A stretch of DNA of 64,000 nucleotides from Streptomyces sp. SID13726 (GCF_010548375.1 NZ_JAAGLY010000003.1:682001-746000), one strand, 5' to 3'. Counted from the stretch's first letter, positions 50,037 through 58,696 are shown. A program made the numbers and translations. Notes: generated by a model not told the origin, from the letters alone.

Positions 50037-50808
50037 CCATCCCGAGATCGGCCTCGATGCCCGCGACGGTGTCGAGCAGCGCCGGCAGCAGCTCCCGCCG
50101 CACGGACGCGAGCGTCGTACGCCCCGCCTGCACCGGGATGTTGACCGCCGCCACCACCACCTCGCCGCCCCGGTCCCGCACCGGGGCGGCGATCGAGCGC
50201 AGCCCTTCCTCCAGCTCCTGGTCGACGACGGCGTACCCCTGCCGCCGCACCCGTTCCAGCTCCGCCCGCAGCGGCTCGGCGGTGACGATCGTGCGGGCGG
50301 TGAGCGGCACCCACTCGACGCGGGCGAGCCGTACTTCCAGCTCCTCGTCCGGAAGGCCGGCGAGCATGACCCGGCCCACCGAGGTGACGTGGGCCGGGAA
50401 GCGGGTCCCCACCGTGATCGCGGCGGTCATGATGCGGCGCGCGGGCACCCGGGCCACGTACACGATGTCGTCGCCGTCGAGGACGCACAGGGACGACGAC
50501 TCCCTTGTCCGCTCGACGAGTTGCTCCAGATGCGGTTCGGCGATCTGGGCGAGCGAGAAGCCGGCGAGGTAGGAGTAGCCGAGTTCGAGGACGCGCGGCG
50601 TGAGCCGGTAGGCGCGGCCGTCGGCGCGGACGTATCCGAGGTCGGCCAGCGTCAGCAGGAAGCGGCGGGCCGCCGCGCGGGTCAGTCCGCAGGCCCGGGC
50701 GACCTCGCTCAGGGTCAGCTCCGGGTGGTCGGCGTCGAAAGCGCGGATCACGGCGAGGCCGCGTTCCAGGGAACGGACGAAGTGCGGGGCGCGGGCTGCT
50801 TCGGACAT
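49951..50808 (-). CDS. IclR-family regulator (PcaR/PobR-like)
   Basis: A 285-residue IclR protein. The helix-turn-helix region reads SLERGLAVIRAFDADHPELTLSEVARACGLTRAAARRFLLTL (about 12-54). The effector domain has VARVPARRIMTAAITVGTRFPAHVTSVGRVMLAG and GLRSIAAPVRDRGGEVVVAAVNIPV. RSLERGLAVI and the ARRIM segment resemble PcaR/PobR-type aromatic-acid sensors. The GGAGGTG before ATG 50808 is strong. The C-terminal ~25 residues run antisense into the reductase gene and may be dispensable. It is divergent from the ABC importer and probably controls it and/or the van genes. Confidence 0.87.
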   Translation of the reverse strand: MSEAARAPHFVRSLERGLAVIRAFDADHPELTLSEVARACGLTRAAARRFLLTLADLGYVRADGRAYRLTPRVLELGYSYLAGFSLAQIAEPHLEQLVERTRESSSLCVLDGDDIVYVARVPARRIMTAAITVGTRFPAHVTSVGRVMLAGLPDEELEVRLARVEWVPLTARTIVTAEPLRAELERVRRQGYAVVDQELEEGLRSIAAPVRDRGGEVVVAAVNIPVQAGRTTLASVRRELLPALLDTVAGIEADLGMATGPGRASARGTGTHRSSSSPRPPAPRP

Positions 50809-50833
50809 CGTCACCTCCGTCGAGCAACTGTCA

Positions 50834-50884
50834 ACAATATTGTCAGCCAAAGGTGTTGACCTCGACCCCGGAGACCAATACCTT
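50834..50884 (+). promoter_or_regulatory. Promoter of the ABC importer with upstream palindrome
   Basis: TTGACC at 50856-50861 and TACCTT at 50879-50884 are 17 bases apart and face the importer. The 10-base palindrome ACAATATTGT at 50834-50843 lies just upstream, in the region shared with the divergent IclR gene, and is a likely IclR site. Confidence 0.6.
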
Positions 50885-50969
50885 TCGCGCTGAGCACCAC
50901 TGTGCGGTCTGCGCACAGCCTGTCGTAAGCACAGCCTGTCGGAACAACGAAGTCTGCACAGGAGGAGCC

Positions 50970-51941
50970 ATGCGTCGTCTGCTCGCCGCCCTCGCGGCCG
51001 GAGCATTCCTGGTCACCGTGTCGGCCTGTGGCTCGTCCGGCGACTCGGGGGCCTCGGACGGGGGATCGTCGTCCGGCGGGACCACCACCGTCAAGCTCGG
51101 CCTCATCCCGATCGTCGATGTCGCGCCGGTCTATCTGGGCCAGAAGAAGGGCTTCTACGACAAGCAGGGGCTCAAGCTCGAGATATCCACCGCGTCCGGC
51201 GGAGCGGCGATCGTGCCCGGAGTGGCCAGCGGACAGTTCCAGTTCGGCTTCTCCAACGTCACCTCGCTCCTCATCGCCCAGTCGTCCGGGGTGCCGGTCA
51301 AGGCAGTCTCCAACGGCATCGCCTCAACAGGCGTGGCGGGCAAGGACTTTGCCGCGATCGCCGTGAAGAAGGGCAGCTCGATCAAGTCCGCGAAGGACCT
51401 GGAGGGCAAGAAGGTCGCCATCAACACCCTGAAGAACATCAACGAGTCGGCGGTGCGCGAGTCGGTCCGCAAGGACGGCGGCGACCCGGACAAGGTGCAG
51501 TTCGTGGAGCTGGCCTTCGACCAGATGCCCGCCGCCCTCGACAGCGGCCAAATCGACGCGGCCTGCGCGGTCGAACCGGCGCTGGCCACCATCAAGAGCC
51601 AGGGCGGCCAGGTGATCGCCTCGCCGATGGTGGACGTGGCGAAGGACGCCACCGTGGCCATGTACTTCACCTCGACGCAGTACCAGCAGAAGAACCCGGA
51701 CCTGGTGAAGAAGTTCCAGGAGGCCACCGCCGAGTCCCTCGCCTACGCCGACTCCCACCCGGACGAGGTGCGCGAGATCGTCACGACGTACACCAAGATC
51801 CCGGCGTCGGTGCTGGCGCAGGTGACCCTCCCGAAGTGGCCGGCCGAGCCCAACAGGGCCTCGATCGAGGCGCTCGCGAAGCTCGGCGAGGAGGACGGGT
51901 TCTTCAAGAAGACCCCCGACGTGGACGCGCTCCTTCCGTGA
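50970..51941 (+). CDS. ABC importer substrate-binding lipoprotein (NMT1/SsuA-like)
   Basis: A 323-residue lipoprotein. The lipobox is LVTVSACGS near residue 21. The body matches the NMT1/SsuA-like family: VKLGLIPIVDVAPVYLGQKKGFYDKQGLKLEI, GVASGQFQFGFSN, and DLEGKKVAINTLKNINESAVRE. Family members bind nitrate, sulfonates, taurine, thiamin precursors or aromatic acids such as phthalate. Beside the van operon, an aromatic acid is plausible. GGAGGAG precedes ATG 50970. The stop overlaps the first permease (GTGA). Confidence 0.9.
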   Translation: MRRLLAALAAGAFLVTVSACGSSGDSGASDGGSSSGGTTTVKLGLIPIVDVAPVYLGQKKGFYDKQGLKLEISTASGGAAIVPGVASGQFQFGFSNVTSLLIAQSSGVPVKAVSNGIASTGVAGKDFAAIAVKKGSSIKSAKDLEGKKVAINTLKNINESAVRESVRKDGGDPDKVQFVELAFDQMPAALDSGQIDAACAVEPALATIKSQGGQVIASPMVDVAKDATVAMYFTSTQYQQKNPDLVKKFQEATAESLAYADSHPDEVREIVTTYTKIPASVLAQVTLPKWPAEPNRASIEALAKLGEEDGFFKKTPDVDALLP

Positions 51942-52711
51942 GGTTCCGGAACGCGGCGCTGGGCGCCGCCGGGCTCGCGGCCTTCCTCGCCCTGGGCGAG
52001 GCGGTGCCGCGGCTCGGCCTGGTCAAGGAGGCGTACTTCCCGCCGACCAGCCGGATCGCGAGCGCCTTCTTCGACGAACTCTCCGACGGCGCCTTCTGGA
52101 CGGCGCTCGGCGACACCCTCACCGGCTGGGCCCTGGGCCTGGCCATCGCCGCGTCGGCGGGGATCGTCGTCGGGGTGGTCGTCTCGGTCGTGCCGTACCT
52201 GCGCGAGGCGACCGCCTCGACCATCGAGTTCCTGCGCCCGATCCCCTCGGTCGCCCTCATCCCGCTCGCGGTGCTGCTCTACGGCAGCGAACTGCGCTCG
52301 GTGCTGCTGCTCGTCGTGTACGCCAGTTTCTGGCAGGTCCTCATCCAGACGCTCTACGGCGTCCAGGACGTCGACCCCGTCGCCGACGAGACGGCGCGGT
52401 CGTACGGTCTCGGCACCTGGGCGCGGATCCGCCATGTGCTGTGGCCGACCGCGCTGCCGTATGTGATGACCGGCGTCCGGCTGGCCGCGGCCGTCGCGCT
52501 GATCCTCGCCATCACCGGTGAACTCGTCATCGGCGCACCGGGGTTGGGCGCGCGCATCGGCGTCGCGCAGAACTCCCAGGCGGTGCCGGAGATGTACGCG
52601 CTGATCGTGGTGACCGGGCTGCTGGGGCTGCTCATCAACGTCGGCGCGCGTACCGTGGAGCGACGGGCGCTGGCCTGGCACCAGTCGGTGCGCGGGGAGG
52701 TGGCGGTGTGA
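51938..52711 (+). CDS. ABC importer permease 1 (SsuC/TauC-like)
   Basis: A 257-residue inner-membrane permease with about six helices. The EAA-like loop reads DPVADETARSYGLGTWARIRHVLWPTALPYVMTG (about 145-178). PIPSVALIPLAVLLYG is typical of the nitrate/sulfonate/taurine group. GTG 51938 overlaps the binding-protein stop, and its own stop overlaps the second permease. Confidence 0.9.
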   Translation: MRFRNAALGAAGLAAFLALGEAVPRLGLVKEAYFPPTSRIASAFFDELSDGAFWTALGDTLTGWALGLAIAASAGIVVGVVVSVVPYLREATASTIEFLRPIPSVALIPLAVLLYGSELRSVLLLVVYASFWQVLIQTLYGVQDVDPVADETARSYGLGTWARIRHVLWPTALPYVMTGVRLAAAVALILAITGELVIGAPGLGARIGVAQNSQAVPEMYALIVVTGLLGLLINVGARTVERRALAWHQSVRGEVAV

Positions 52712-53487
52712 AGCGCTTCGTTCTCCGGCTGGTGTTCGTGCTGGCGCTGCCCGCGCTGCTGGTCGCCGGCTGGTGGCTGGCGTCGGACGACAGCACCGAC
52801 GTCTTCTGGCCGCCGCTGCGCACGATCATGCGGACGTTCCCTGACGTGTGGACCGCCGAGCGGCTGCGCGACGACGTCCTGCCCAGCATCTGGCGGCTGA
52901 CGGCCGGTTACGCGCTGGCGGCCGTGGCCGGGGTGGCGGTCGGCATGGTCATCGGCTCCTACCGGACGGTGCGGGCGGTGTGCGAACCGGTCCTGGAGTT
53001 CCTGCGGGCGGTGCCGCCGCCGGTCCTGGTGCCGGTCATCATGCTGTTCGCGGGCATCGGCGACACCATGAAGGTCACGGTGATCGCGAGCGGCTGCGTC
53101 TGGCCGATCCTCCTCAACACCGTCGAGGGCGTGCGCGCGGTCGACCCGGTGATGCTGGAGACGGCCCGCTCCTACGGCATCACGGGTCCGTCGCGCCTGC
53201 GCCATCTGGTGCTGCGCTCGGCGAGCCCGCAGATCTTCGCGGGACTGCGCCAGGCCCTGTCGATCGGCATCATCCTGATGGTCATCAGCGAGATGTTCGC
53301 GGCCAGCAACGGCATCGGCTTCACCATCGTCCAGTTCCAGCGCAGTTTCGCCGTCCCGGACATGTGGACCGGCATCCTCGTCCTCGGTCTGCTCGGCTTC
53401 CTGCTCTCCGTCGTCTTCCAGCTGGTCGAGCGGCGGGTCCTCGCCTGGTACCACGGCCTGCGCGCCTCGGCCCGGCGGTCCCCGTGA
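52708..53487 (+). CDS. ABC importer permease 2 (SsuC/TauC-like)
   Basis: A 259-residue permease paralogous to the preceding one. The EAA-like loop reads DPVMLETARSYGITGPSRLRHLVLRSASPQIFAGLR (about 149-184). RAVPPPVLVPVIMLFAGIGDTMKV matches the family. Two different permeases suggest a heterodimeric channel, less usual than the single SsuC of sulfonate importers. GTG 52708 overlaps the upstream stop. Confidence 0.9.
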   Translation: MKRFVLRLVFVLALPALLVAGWWLASDDSTDVFWPPLRTIMRTFPDVWTAERLRDDVLPSIWRLTAGYALAAVAGVAVGMVIGSYRTVRAVCEPVLEFLRAVPPPVLVPVIMLFAGIGDTMKVTVIASGCVWPILLNTVEGVRAVDPVMLETARSYGITGPSRLRHLVLRSASPQIFAGLRQALSIGIILMVISEMFAASNGIGFTIVQFQRSFAVPDMWTGILVLGLLGFLLSVVFQLVERRVLAWYHGLRASARRSP

Positions 53488-53513
53488 GTCACCCGAACGC
53501 GAAAGGGCGGTCC

Positions 53514-54338
53514 ATGCACGGACTTCTTGGCGTATCCGGCCTGCGGAAGGTCTACGAGGGGTCAGGGCGCCGGGTGGAGGCGGTCAGGGACCTCACCTTC
53601 ACCGTCGAGGCGGGCGAACTCGTGTGCCTCGTCGGCCCGTCGGGCTGCGGCAAGACGACCCTGCTGAAGTGCATGGGCGGCCTGCTCGCCCCGACGTCCG
53701 GCGAGGTCCGCCTGGCGGGCCGCAAGGTGAGCGGCCCGCCGCCCGGCATGGCCTTCGTGTTCCAGGAGTACGGCCGCAGCCTCTTCCCCTGGATGAGGGT
53801 CGCCGACAACGTCGAACTCCCGCTGAAGCAGAAGGACCTGAGCAAGGCCCGCAGACGCGAGCTGGTCGCCGACGCGCTGGAGTCGGTGGGCCTCTCGGAC
53901 GCGGCCGGGGCGTATCCCTGGCAGCTCTCCGGCGGTATGCAGCAGCGGGTGGCCATCGCCCGCGCCCTGGCCTACGAGCCCGAAGTCCTCCTGATGGACG
54001 AGCCGTTCGCGGCCGTGGACGCACAGACCCGCGCCGACCTGGAGGATCTCGTACGACGGCTGTGGCGCGAGCGGGGCATCACGATCCTGTTCGTCACCCA
54101 CGACATCGACGAGGCGGTCTACCTGGGCGAACGCGTGATCGTCCTCTCCGCCTCCCCCACCGTCGTGCAGGAGCAGCTCAAGGTCGATCTGCCGGACGAG
54201 CGCGACCAGTTGCACACCCGTGTGGCCCCGCGCTTCGCCGAACTGCGCACCCATGTGTACGAGCAGATCCAGGCGGCGAAGCGCGGGGTCGTGCGGGACG
54301 CGCGGGTCACGAAGTCGGACACGCCTCCACTTCACTGA
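53514..54338 (+). CDS. ABC importer ATPase (SsuB/TauB-like)
   Basis: A 274-residue ATPase. Walker A is GPSGCGKTTLL near residue 42. The Q-loop is FVFQEYGRSLFPWM. The signature is LSGGMQQRVAIARAL near 140, Walker B is VLLMDEPFAAVDA near 160, and the H-loop is TILFVTHDIDEAVYL. FPWM after the Q-loop is typical of nitrate/taurine-type importers. It is 26 bases after permease 2 and ends the operon. Confidence 0.92.
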   Translation: MHGLLGVSGLRKVYEGSGRRVEAVRDLTFTVEAGELVCLVGPSGCGKTTLLKCMGGLLAPTSGEVRLAGRKVSGPPPGMAFVFQEYGRSLFPWMRVADNVELPLKQKDLSKARRRELVADALESVGLSDAAGAYPWQLSGGMQQRVAIARALAYEPEVLLMDEPFAAVDAQTRADLEDLVRRLWRERGITILFVTHDIDEAVYLGERVIVLSASPTVVQEQLKVDLPDERDQLHTRVAPRFAELRTHVYEQIQAAKRGVVRDARVTKSDTPPLH

Positions 54339-54355
54339 ACGTGAGAGGTCCGTGG

Positions 54356-54385
54356 CCCCCGTGAAACGCCGTTGCTCCACGGGGG
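54356..54385. terminator. Hairpin after the ABC importer operon
   Basis: CCCCCGTG at 54356-54363 pairs with CACGGGGG at 54378-54385 around a 14-base loop, 17 bases past the ATPase stop. There is no T-run. It may serve both the importer and the convergent MmyB-like gene. Confidence 0.45.
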
Positions 54386-54438
54386 ACCGACACATACTGA
54401 CGAAGCGCCGTCGGCGACCTGAACGCCGGCGGTGCCCG

Positions 54439-55089
54439 TCAGGCCTGGGGGGTGGGTACCACGCTGAGGTGGGCCGCCGCGCGCCGGGGCCGGCGTCTGG
54501 TCGGGGCCGGGCGCAGGACCAGGGTCAGCCGGGTGTAGCCCAGGTCGCGCAGGGTGCGCGGGGTCTCGTCGACCACCCGGCAGTCCGTGGCGCCCCAGCG
54601 CGGGTCCGGGTGCGTCAGGGGGCGTACGGCGCCGTCGTGCTCGACGGCCTGCTCGCCGACCGCGCGGATCCAGTGCGGCAGGCCGTGCCGGTAGGCGGCC
54701 TCCATGATCGGGTCCTGGGCGATGTCACGGCGGATCGCCTGGAGGCCGTGATCGTGTCCGTGGGTCTCCACCGCGGCCGCGAAGTGCGCGAGCATCGGCA
54801 GGCACCAGCGGGACTCGTGCTCGCCGAGGACGCTGCTCGCGTCGGGATGGAAGAGGACGAACCGGAGGAAGTTGTCGCCGGGCATGGCGGTCGGATGGGG
54901 GCCCACGGCACGGAAAAGTGACGCGAAAGCGGTGTTGGCGACGACGACGTCCCAGCGGTGGTCGAGGACGACGGACGGAAAGGGGACGGCTTCCAGGAGA
55001 GTGGCGTAGTCCTGCAGATACGCCTGGGCTTCGAGCCCTTCGGGGACGGGCCGCAGCTCCGACCGCTGCCCGCCTGCCTGATACGCCAT
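54439..55089 (-). CDS. MmyB-like ligand-binding (PAS-fold) protein without helix-turn-helix
   Basis: A 216-residue protein matching the MmyB-type ligand-binding domain: PFPSVVLDHRWDVVVANTAFASLF (about 38-61), PGDNFLRFVLFHPDA, and RWCLPMLAHFAAAVETHGHDHGL. Most family members have an N-terminal XRE helix-turn-helix, but here only about 20 residues precede the domain. It may bind a fatty-acid-like ligand and act through a partner. ATG 55089 has a GAGGGGTGA stretch upstream. It is divergent from an XRE gene that lacks such a sensor domain. Confidence 0.7.
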   Translation of the reverse strand: MAYQAGGQRSELRPVPEGLEAQAYLQDYATLLEAVPFPSVVLDHRWDVVVANTAFASLFRAVGPHPTAMPGDNFLRFVLFHPDASSVLGEHESRWCLPMLAHFAAAVETHGHDHGLQAIRRDIAQDPIMEAAYRHGLPHWIRAVGEQAVEHDGAVRPLTHPDPRWGATDCRVVDETPRTLRDLGYTRLTLVLRPAPTRRRPRRAAAHLSVVPTPQA

Positions 55090-55313
55090 CGGGAGGTCAC
55101 CCCTCTTGCCTATGCGGCCTTCACGCGGCGCCTTGATCCTGCTTCCCCGCAATGAGTCGTGTCAACTATCGTGGCATTCCATGCCGGTTGACGGCTGAAA
55201 TTGGCCACAGTTGTGGCGAGACCTGGATGTGAGTTCGAACAACGGGCTACTCTCCGGGAAGTTCACGGCGACCGCCTGTGAGAAGTCGGGTGAGAGACGT
55301 AGGAGATCTGCCG

Positions 55314-55970
55314 GTGTCGGATGGCTTCGAGAGCCCGGACGACGCGGCAACGGTCGTGCTGACGGCCGTGGTCGCCCGCGTCACCGCACTCGCCGACCGG
55401 CTCGGCGTCCCGCACCCGCAGGTCTTCGACACCGGCCGGCTGTCCGTCGCCTCCGGTGTCCCCGAGCCCGTGGTCAAGGCCCTGCTCAGCGGTCGCCCGG
55501 CGGGTGAACCGGACGTGCAGGCGCGGTTCCTGCAGCGGCTCGACCTGCTGCGCCGCAGCCGGCTCAAGCCCAACGGGCGCAAGTACACCCAGCAGGAGAT
55601 CGCCGACGGCGCGGGCATGTCCCGGCAGCAGGCCGGCGCCCTCATCAACGGCGACCGGCGCCCCACCATGGAGCACTGCGACGCCATCCAGCGGTTCTTC
55701 CGGGTGCACGCGGGTTTCCTCACCGCCGAGGACCCGGAGGCGCTCGCGGGCGCCCTCCAGCGCACCGAGCAGGACCTGCTGCACAAGCTGGCCGACCGGG
55801 AGCGGGAGGCGGCCGCGGCCGCCGGGGACCCGCTGGAGCGGCTGCTCCAGGACCACGGGGTGCGCGGGATCGCGTGGCGGGCCGCGCAGCTGCCCACCGA
55901 CCAGCACCGTGACAAGGTCGCCGAGTGGCTGGACATGCTCCTGGAGAGCGTCAAGCGGCCCGAGTCCTGA
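55314..55970 (+). CDS. XRE-family helix-turn-helix regulator
   Basis: A 218-residue regulator. A helix-turn-helix lies in the middle, KYTQQEIADGAGMSRQQAGALINGDRRPTMEHCDAIQRFF (about 87-126), with helical segments before and after. GTG 55314 follows GGAGATC and is preferred to the earlier in-frame codon at 55278. The gene is followed after 14 bases by an M78-like metallopeptidase, a pairing known from ImmR/ImmA-type systems in which the peptidase can remove the repressor. Confidence 0.8.
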   Translation: MSDGFESPDDAATVVLTAVVARVTALADRLGVPHPQVFDTGRLSVASGVPEPVVKALLSGRPAGEPDVQARFLQRLDLLRRSRLKPNGRKYTQQEIADGAGMSRQQAGALINGDRRPTMEHCDAIQRFFRVHAGFLTAEDPEALAGALQRTEQDLLHKLADREREAAAAAGDPLERLLQDHGVRGIAWRAAQLPTDQHRDKVAEWLDMLLESVKRPES

Positions 55971-55984
55971 GCCGGGGGAGAACT

Positions 55985-56533
55985 GTGGGCATCGGTAAGC
56001 ACATGCGTCGCCTGAGCGGCGAGTTGGTCGCCGAGCTGGAGCTGACCGCCCCGGCCCGGCCCGAGGACCTGTACGGCGCCCTGTGCGACGCGATGAGCAG
56101 ACGCCGGGGCCGCCCGGTCCACTTCCGTACGGCGCCCTTCCCGGTCGGCACGGCCAGCGGACTGTGGCTCGACATGGCCGACCAGGACCTCGTCGTCATC
56201 GAGGAGCGCACCGCCCCCGACCACCAGTTGGTCATCCTCGGCCACGAGCTGTGGCACATGAACGCCGGTCACTGCTCCCACCACGTCGAGGGCGCCGCGG
56301 TCGCCGCGCGGCTGCTCAGTGACGACGCCGACCTCCAGGCCACGGTCCGCAAGGTCGCCGCGCGCAGCCGCTTCGAGCTCGCCGAGGAGCGCGACGCGGA
56401 GAGCTTCGGCCTGCTGCTGGCCAGCAAGTGCCGGGCGCTGCTGGCGGGTTCGTCGCTACGGGGTCCGGTGCAGCGGGATCAGCTCGCGGGGCGGATCGAG
56501 GCGTCGCTGGGGTACCTGGGTCCGCAGGGCTGA
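55985..56533 (+). CDS. ImmA/IrrE-like (M78) metallopeptidase-domain protein
   Basis: A 182-residue protein with the zinc motif HELWHMNAGHC (HExxH near residues 80-84) and a later acidic segment EERDAESFG that may provide the third ligand. Relatives (ImmA, IrrE) act on XRE repressors under stress. The GTG at 55985 has GGGGGAG upstream. Its partner is probably the XRE protein encoded just before. Streptomyces carry many copies of this pair; most are uncharacterized, and some were labelled toxin-antitoxin. Confidence 0.8.
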   Translation: MGIGKHMRRLSGELVAELELTAPARPEDLYGALCDAMSRRRGRPVHFRTAPFPVGTASGLWLDMADQDLVVIEERTAPDHQLVILGHELWHMNAGHCSHHVEGAAVAARLLSDDADLQATVRKVAARSRFELAEERDAESFGLLLASKCRALLAGSSLRGPVQRDQLAGRIEASLGYLGPQG

Positions 56534-56748
56534 TCCGCTCGGGACCGGGGCGAGGGGCGCGGCGGGTCCGCGTCAGGGGCGATCGACCGCCCTTCCGCCC
56601 AGTTCAGGATCCCTTTCCGGGACGGGCGCGGGTCCGCTGACCGGGCGAACCGGTGGGCGGGGAAGCCTGATTGTCAGTGGTGCGCGGCAAGCTGGAGACG
56701 CACACCCGTGTGGGGTGCGACCGACGCCGACCTCGGGGAGAGCCGCCG

Positions 56749-56988
56749 ATGCCCACCGCCGTACTGACCGACCGTGAGCGCGTTGCCGTACAGGCCTACC
56801 TGCGACTGCTGCACACGGTCCGAGCCGCTTTCGACACCGCGGCCGGCCCACCGGACTCCGCCCGGCCGCCGGTCGTCCCGCCGACGGTCCTCGCCGAGGC
56901 CGAGCGGGCCCTGGCCGACGCGGGGCTCGCGGGCAACGAGGAGGAGTTCTTCCGGCTGCTCAGGGGCTGGTGCCCGCCCGAGCCGTAG
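56749..56988 (+). CDS. Hypothetical 79-residue protein
   Basis: A small acidic helical protein (MPTAVLTDRERVAVQAYLRLL, then a Pro-rich middle, then LAEAERALADAGLAGNEEEFFRLLRGW). ATG 56749 has GGGGAGAG upstream and codon use is normal for the region. I do not recognize a family. It is 215 bases after the M78 gene and convergent with the PPTase gene. Confidence 0.6.
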   Translation: MPTAVLTDRERVAVQAYLRLLHTVRAAFDTAAGPPDSARPPVVPPTVLAEAERALADAGLAGNEEEFFRLLRGWCPPEP

Positions 56989-57013
56989 CGAGGCCGACGA
57001 CCGCGCCGTGCGC

Positions 57014-57694
57014 TCAGGCGTGCGGCACGGTCACCGACGTGGCGACCAGGCCGCCCCGGACCGTCCAGCGGCCTTCGAGGACTCCGCGCCGCTCGCCGCC
57101 CACCAGCGGGCCGGGGACGAGGAGTTCGGCGCGCAGACCGCCGCTGAGGGGCCGCTCGGGGTCGACGGTGACCTCGATGTCGGCCTCGGAGAAGTCCAGC
57201 CACTTGCCGGTGAGGGGGAACCACGCCTTGTAGACGGACTCCTTGGCGCTGAACAGCAGCCGGTCCCAGTGGACCGCGGGGTGCCTTGCCGAGAGGTCCC
57301 GCAGCCGGACCCGCTCCCCCGGCAGGGAGACGCTCTCCAACACGCCCTCGGGCAGTGGCCCATGGGGCTCGGCGTCGATGCCGAGGGAGGCCAGGTCGGC
57401 GGCGCGGACCAGGGCCGCGGCGCAGTAGCCGTCGCAGTGGGTCATGCTGCCGGTGATGCCGGCCGGCCACTGCGGGGCGCCCCGCTCCCCCGGCAGGACC
57501 GGCTGCGGCGGCACACCGAGCTTCTCCATGGCCCGGCGGGCACAGGCGCGCACCATGGCGAACTCACGGCGCCGCTTGGCGACGGCGGCCGCGACCAGCG
57601 CCGCCTCCTCCGGGTAGAGCGTCAGGTTGTCCGGCTCGTCGTGACCGTGCATCTCGACGGCCACGACCGGGTCCGGCAGCAGTTCTCCGATCAC
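57014..57694 (-). CDS. Sfp-type 4'-phosphopantetheinyl transferase
   Basis: A 226-residue PPTase of the EntD/Sfp group. Seen are GSMTHCDGYCAAAL near 110, GIDAEPHGPLP near 131 (metal-binding Asp), and the signature WDRLLFSAKESVYKAWFPLTGKWLDF near 165-190. It transfers phosphopantetheine from CoA to carrier proteins of polyketide, peptide or lipid synthases. No such synthase is in the window, so it is an orphan acting elsewhere. GTG 57694 overlaps the stop of the phosphoesterase gene, so the two are coupled. Confidence 0.92.
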   Translation of the reverse strand: MIGELLPDPVVAVEMHGHDEPDNLTLYPEEAALVAAAVAKRRREFAMVRACARRAMEKLGVPPQPVLPGERGAPQWPAGITGSMTHCDGYCAAALVRAADLASLGIDAEPHGPLPEGVLESVSLPGERVRLRDLSARHPAVHWDRLLFSAKESVYKAWFPLTGKWLDFSEADIEVTVDPERPLSGGLRAELLVPGPLVGGERRGVLEGRWTVRGGLVATSVTVPHA

Positions 57695-58551
57695 CGCGCG
57701 CCGACCTCCCCGGGCACGATCCGGCGCAGCCGTCCCGGTGGGTCCGACCGCTTGCGCCACTCCCGCGGATAGCCCACCGAGACCTCCTCGAAGCGGACAC
57801 CCTCGTGCCAGGTGGTCCTGGGGATGTGCAGATGGCCGTAGACCATCGTCTCCACCCGGAACCTGCGGTGCCAGTCGGCGGTCAGGGTGGTGCCGCACCA
57901 CATGGCGAACTCGGGGTGCCAGAGCACGTCCATGGGGTGCCGGTCGAGCGGGTAGTGGTTGACCAGCACGGTGGGCAGGTCCTCGGGGAGCGCGGCGAGT
58001 CGGCGCTCGGTCTCCGCGACCCGGGCCCGGCACCAGGCCTCGCGGGTCGGATAGGGGTCGGGGTGCAGCAGGAACTCGTCGGTGCACACGATCCCGGTGC
58101 CGTGCGCGTACTCCAGCCCCTGCTCCTTGGTCGCGCAGCCGGCCGGCAGGAACGAGTAGTCGTAGAGCAGGAACAGCGGGGCGACCACGACGGGGCCGCC
58201 GGGGCCCTCCCAGACCGGGTAGGGGTCCTCGGGGGTGAGGACGCCGAGTTCCCGGCAGACCTCGACGAGGTGTTCGTAGCGCGGGACCCCGCGCAGGGTG
58301 ACGGTGTCCTTCGGATGGGTCCACAGCTCGTGGTTGCCGGGCGCCCAGACGACCTTCCGGAAGCGGCCCGCGAGGGTCTCCAGGGTCCAGCGGATGTCGG
58401 CGACGGTCTCGGCGATGTCACCCGCCACCAGGAGCCAGTCCTTGTCGGTATCCGGCCGCATCCGCTCGACCAGCGAGCGGTTCTCGGGATAGCCGATGTG
58501 CAGATCGCTGATGGCCAGTAGTTGTGCCGCGTCACCGGCCGTCGACGTCAC
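57691..58551 (-). CDS. Calcineurin-like metallophosphoesterase
   Basis: A 286-residue phosphoesterase. The metal motifs are AISDLHIGYPENR (DxH), LLVAGDIAET (GDxxE), WAPGNHELWT (GNHE), VNHYPLDRHP and VYGHLHIPRT (GHxH). The GTG at 58551 has a G-rich ribosome site and gives the family-length N-terminus. It is translationally coupled to the PPTase, which suggests a link to CoA or 3',5'-ADP by-product chemistry, though this is inference. Confidence 0.9.
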   Translation of the reverse strand: MTSTAGDAAQLLAISDLHIGYPENRSLVERMRPDTDKDWLLVAGDIAETVADIRWTLETLAGRFRKVVWAPGNHELWTHPKDTVTLRGVPRYEHLVEVCRELGVLTPEDPYPVWEGPGGPVVVAPLFLLYDYSFLPAGCATKEQGLEYAHGTGIVCTDEFLLHPDPYPTREAWCRARVAETERRLAALPEDLPTVLVNHYPLDRHPMDVLWHPEFAMWCGTTLTADWHRRFRVETMVYGHLHIPRTTWHEGVRFEEVSVGYPREWRKRSDPPGRLRRIVPGEVGAR

Positions 58552-58654
58552 TTCCCGCCCCCTCCGAGCACCCGAGTGGGACCACGAGAACACATTTGGT
58601 TTCGCGGTACAAGAGCAGATCGCGGTGGCCGGAGTCCATGATCGGGAAATCCGT

Positions 58655-58696
58655 AACACGCGTGTTGCACGCGGCACCCCTTGAAAGCCGTATGAT
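58655..58696 (+). promoter_or_regulatory. Palindrome and -10-like box upstream of the ATP-grasp gene
   Basis: AACACGCGTGTT is a perfect 12-base palindrome at 58655-58666. TATGAT at 58691-58696 is a good -10 box about 120 bases before the ATP-grasp start. A TTGCAC element at 58665 is 20 bases from it, so the -35 assignment is weak. Confidence 0.45.

Noticed and set aside
47697..50834. The 9-mer AACTGTCAA occurs before the van genes (47697-47705) and before the IclR gene (50826-50834), suggesting an IclR box
   Set aside because: The first copy is simply the reverse complement of the chitinase -35 box, and the second is near a different palindrome. Two copies of a 9-mer are too weak without conservation.
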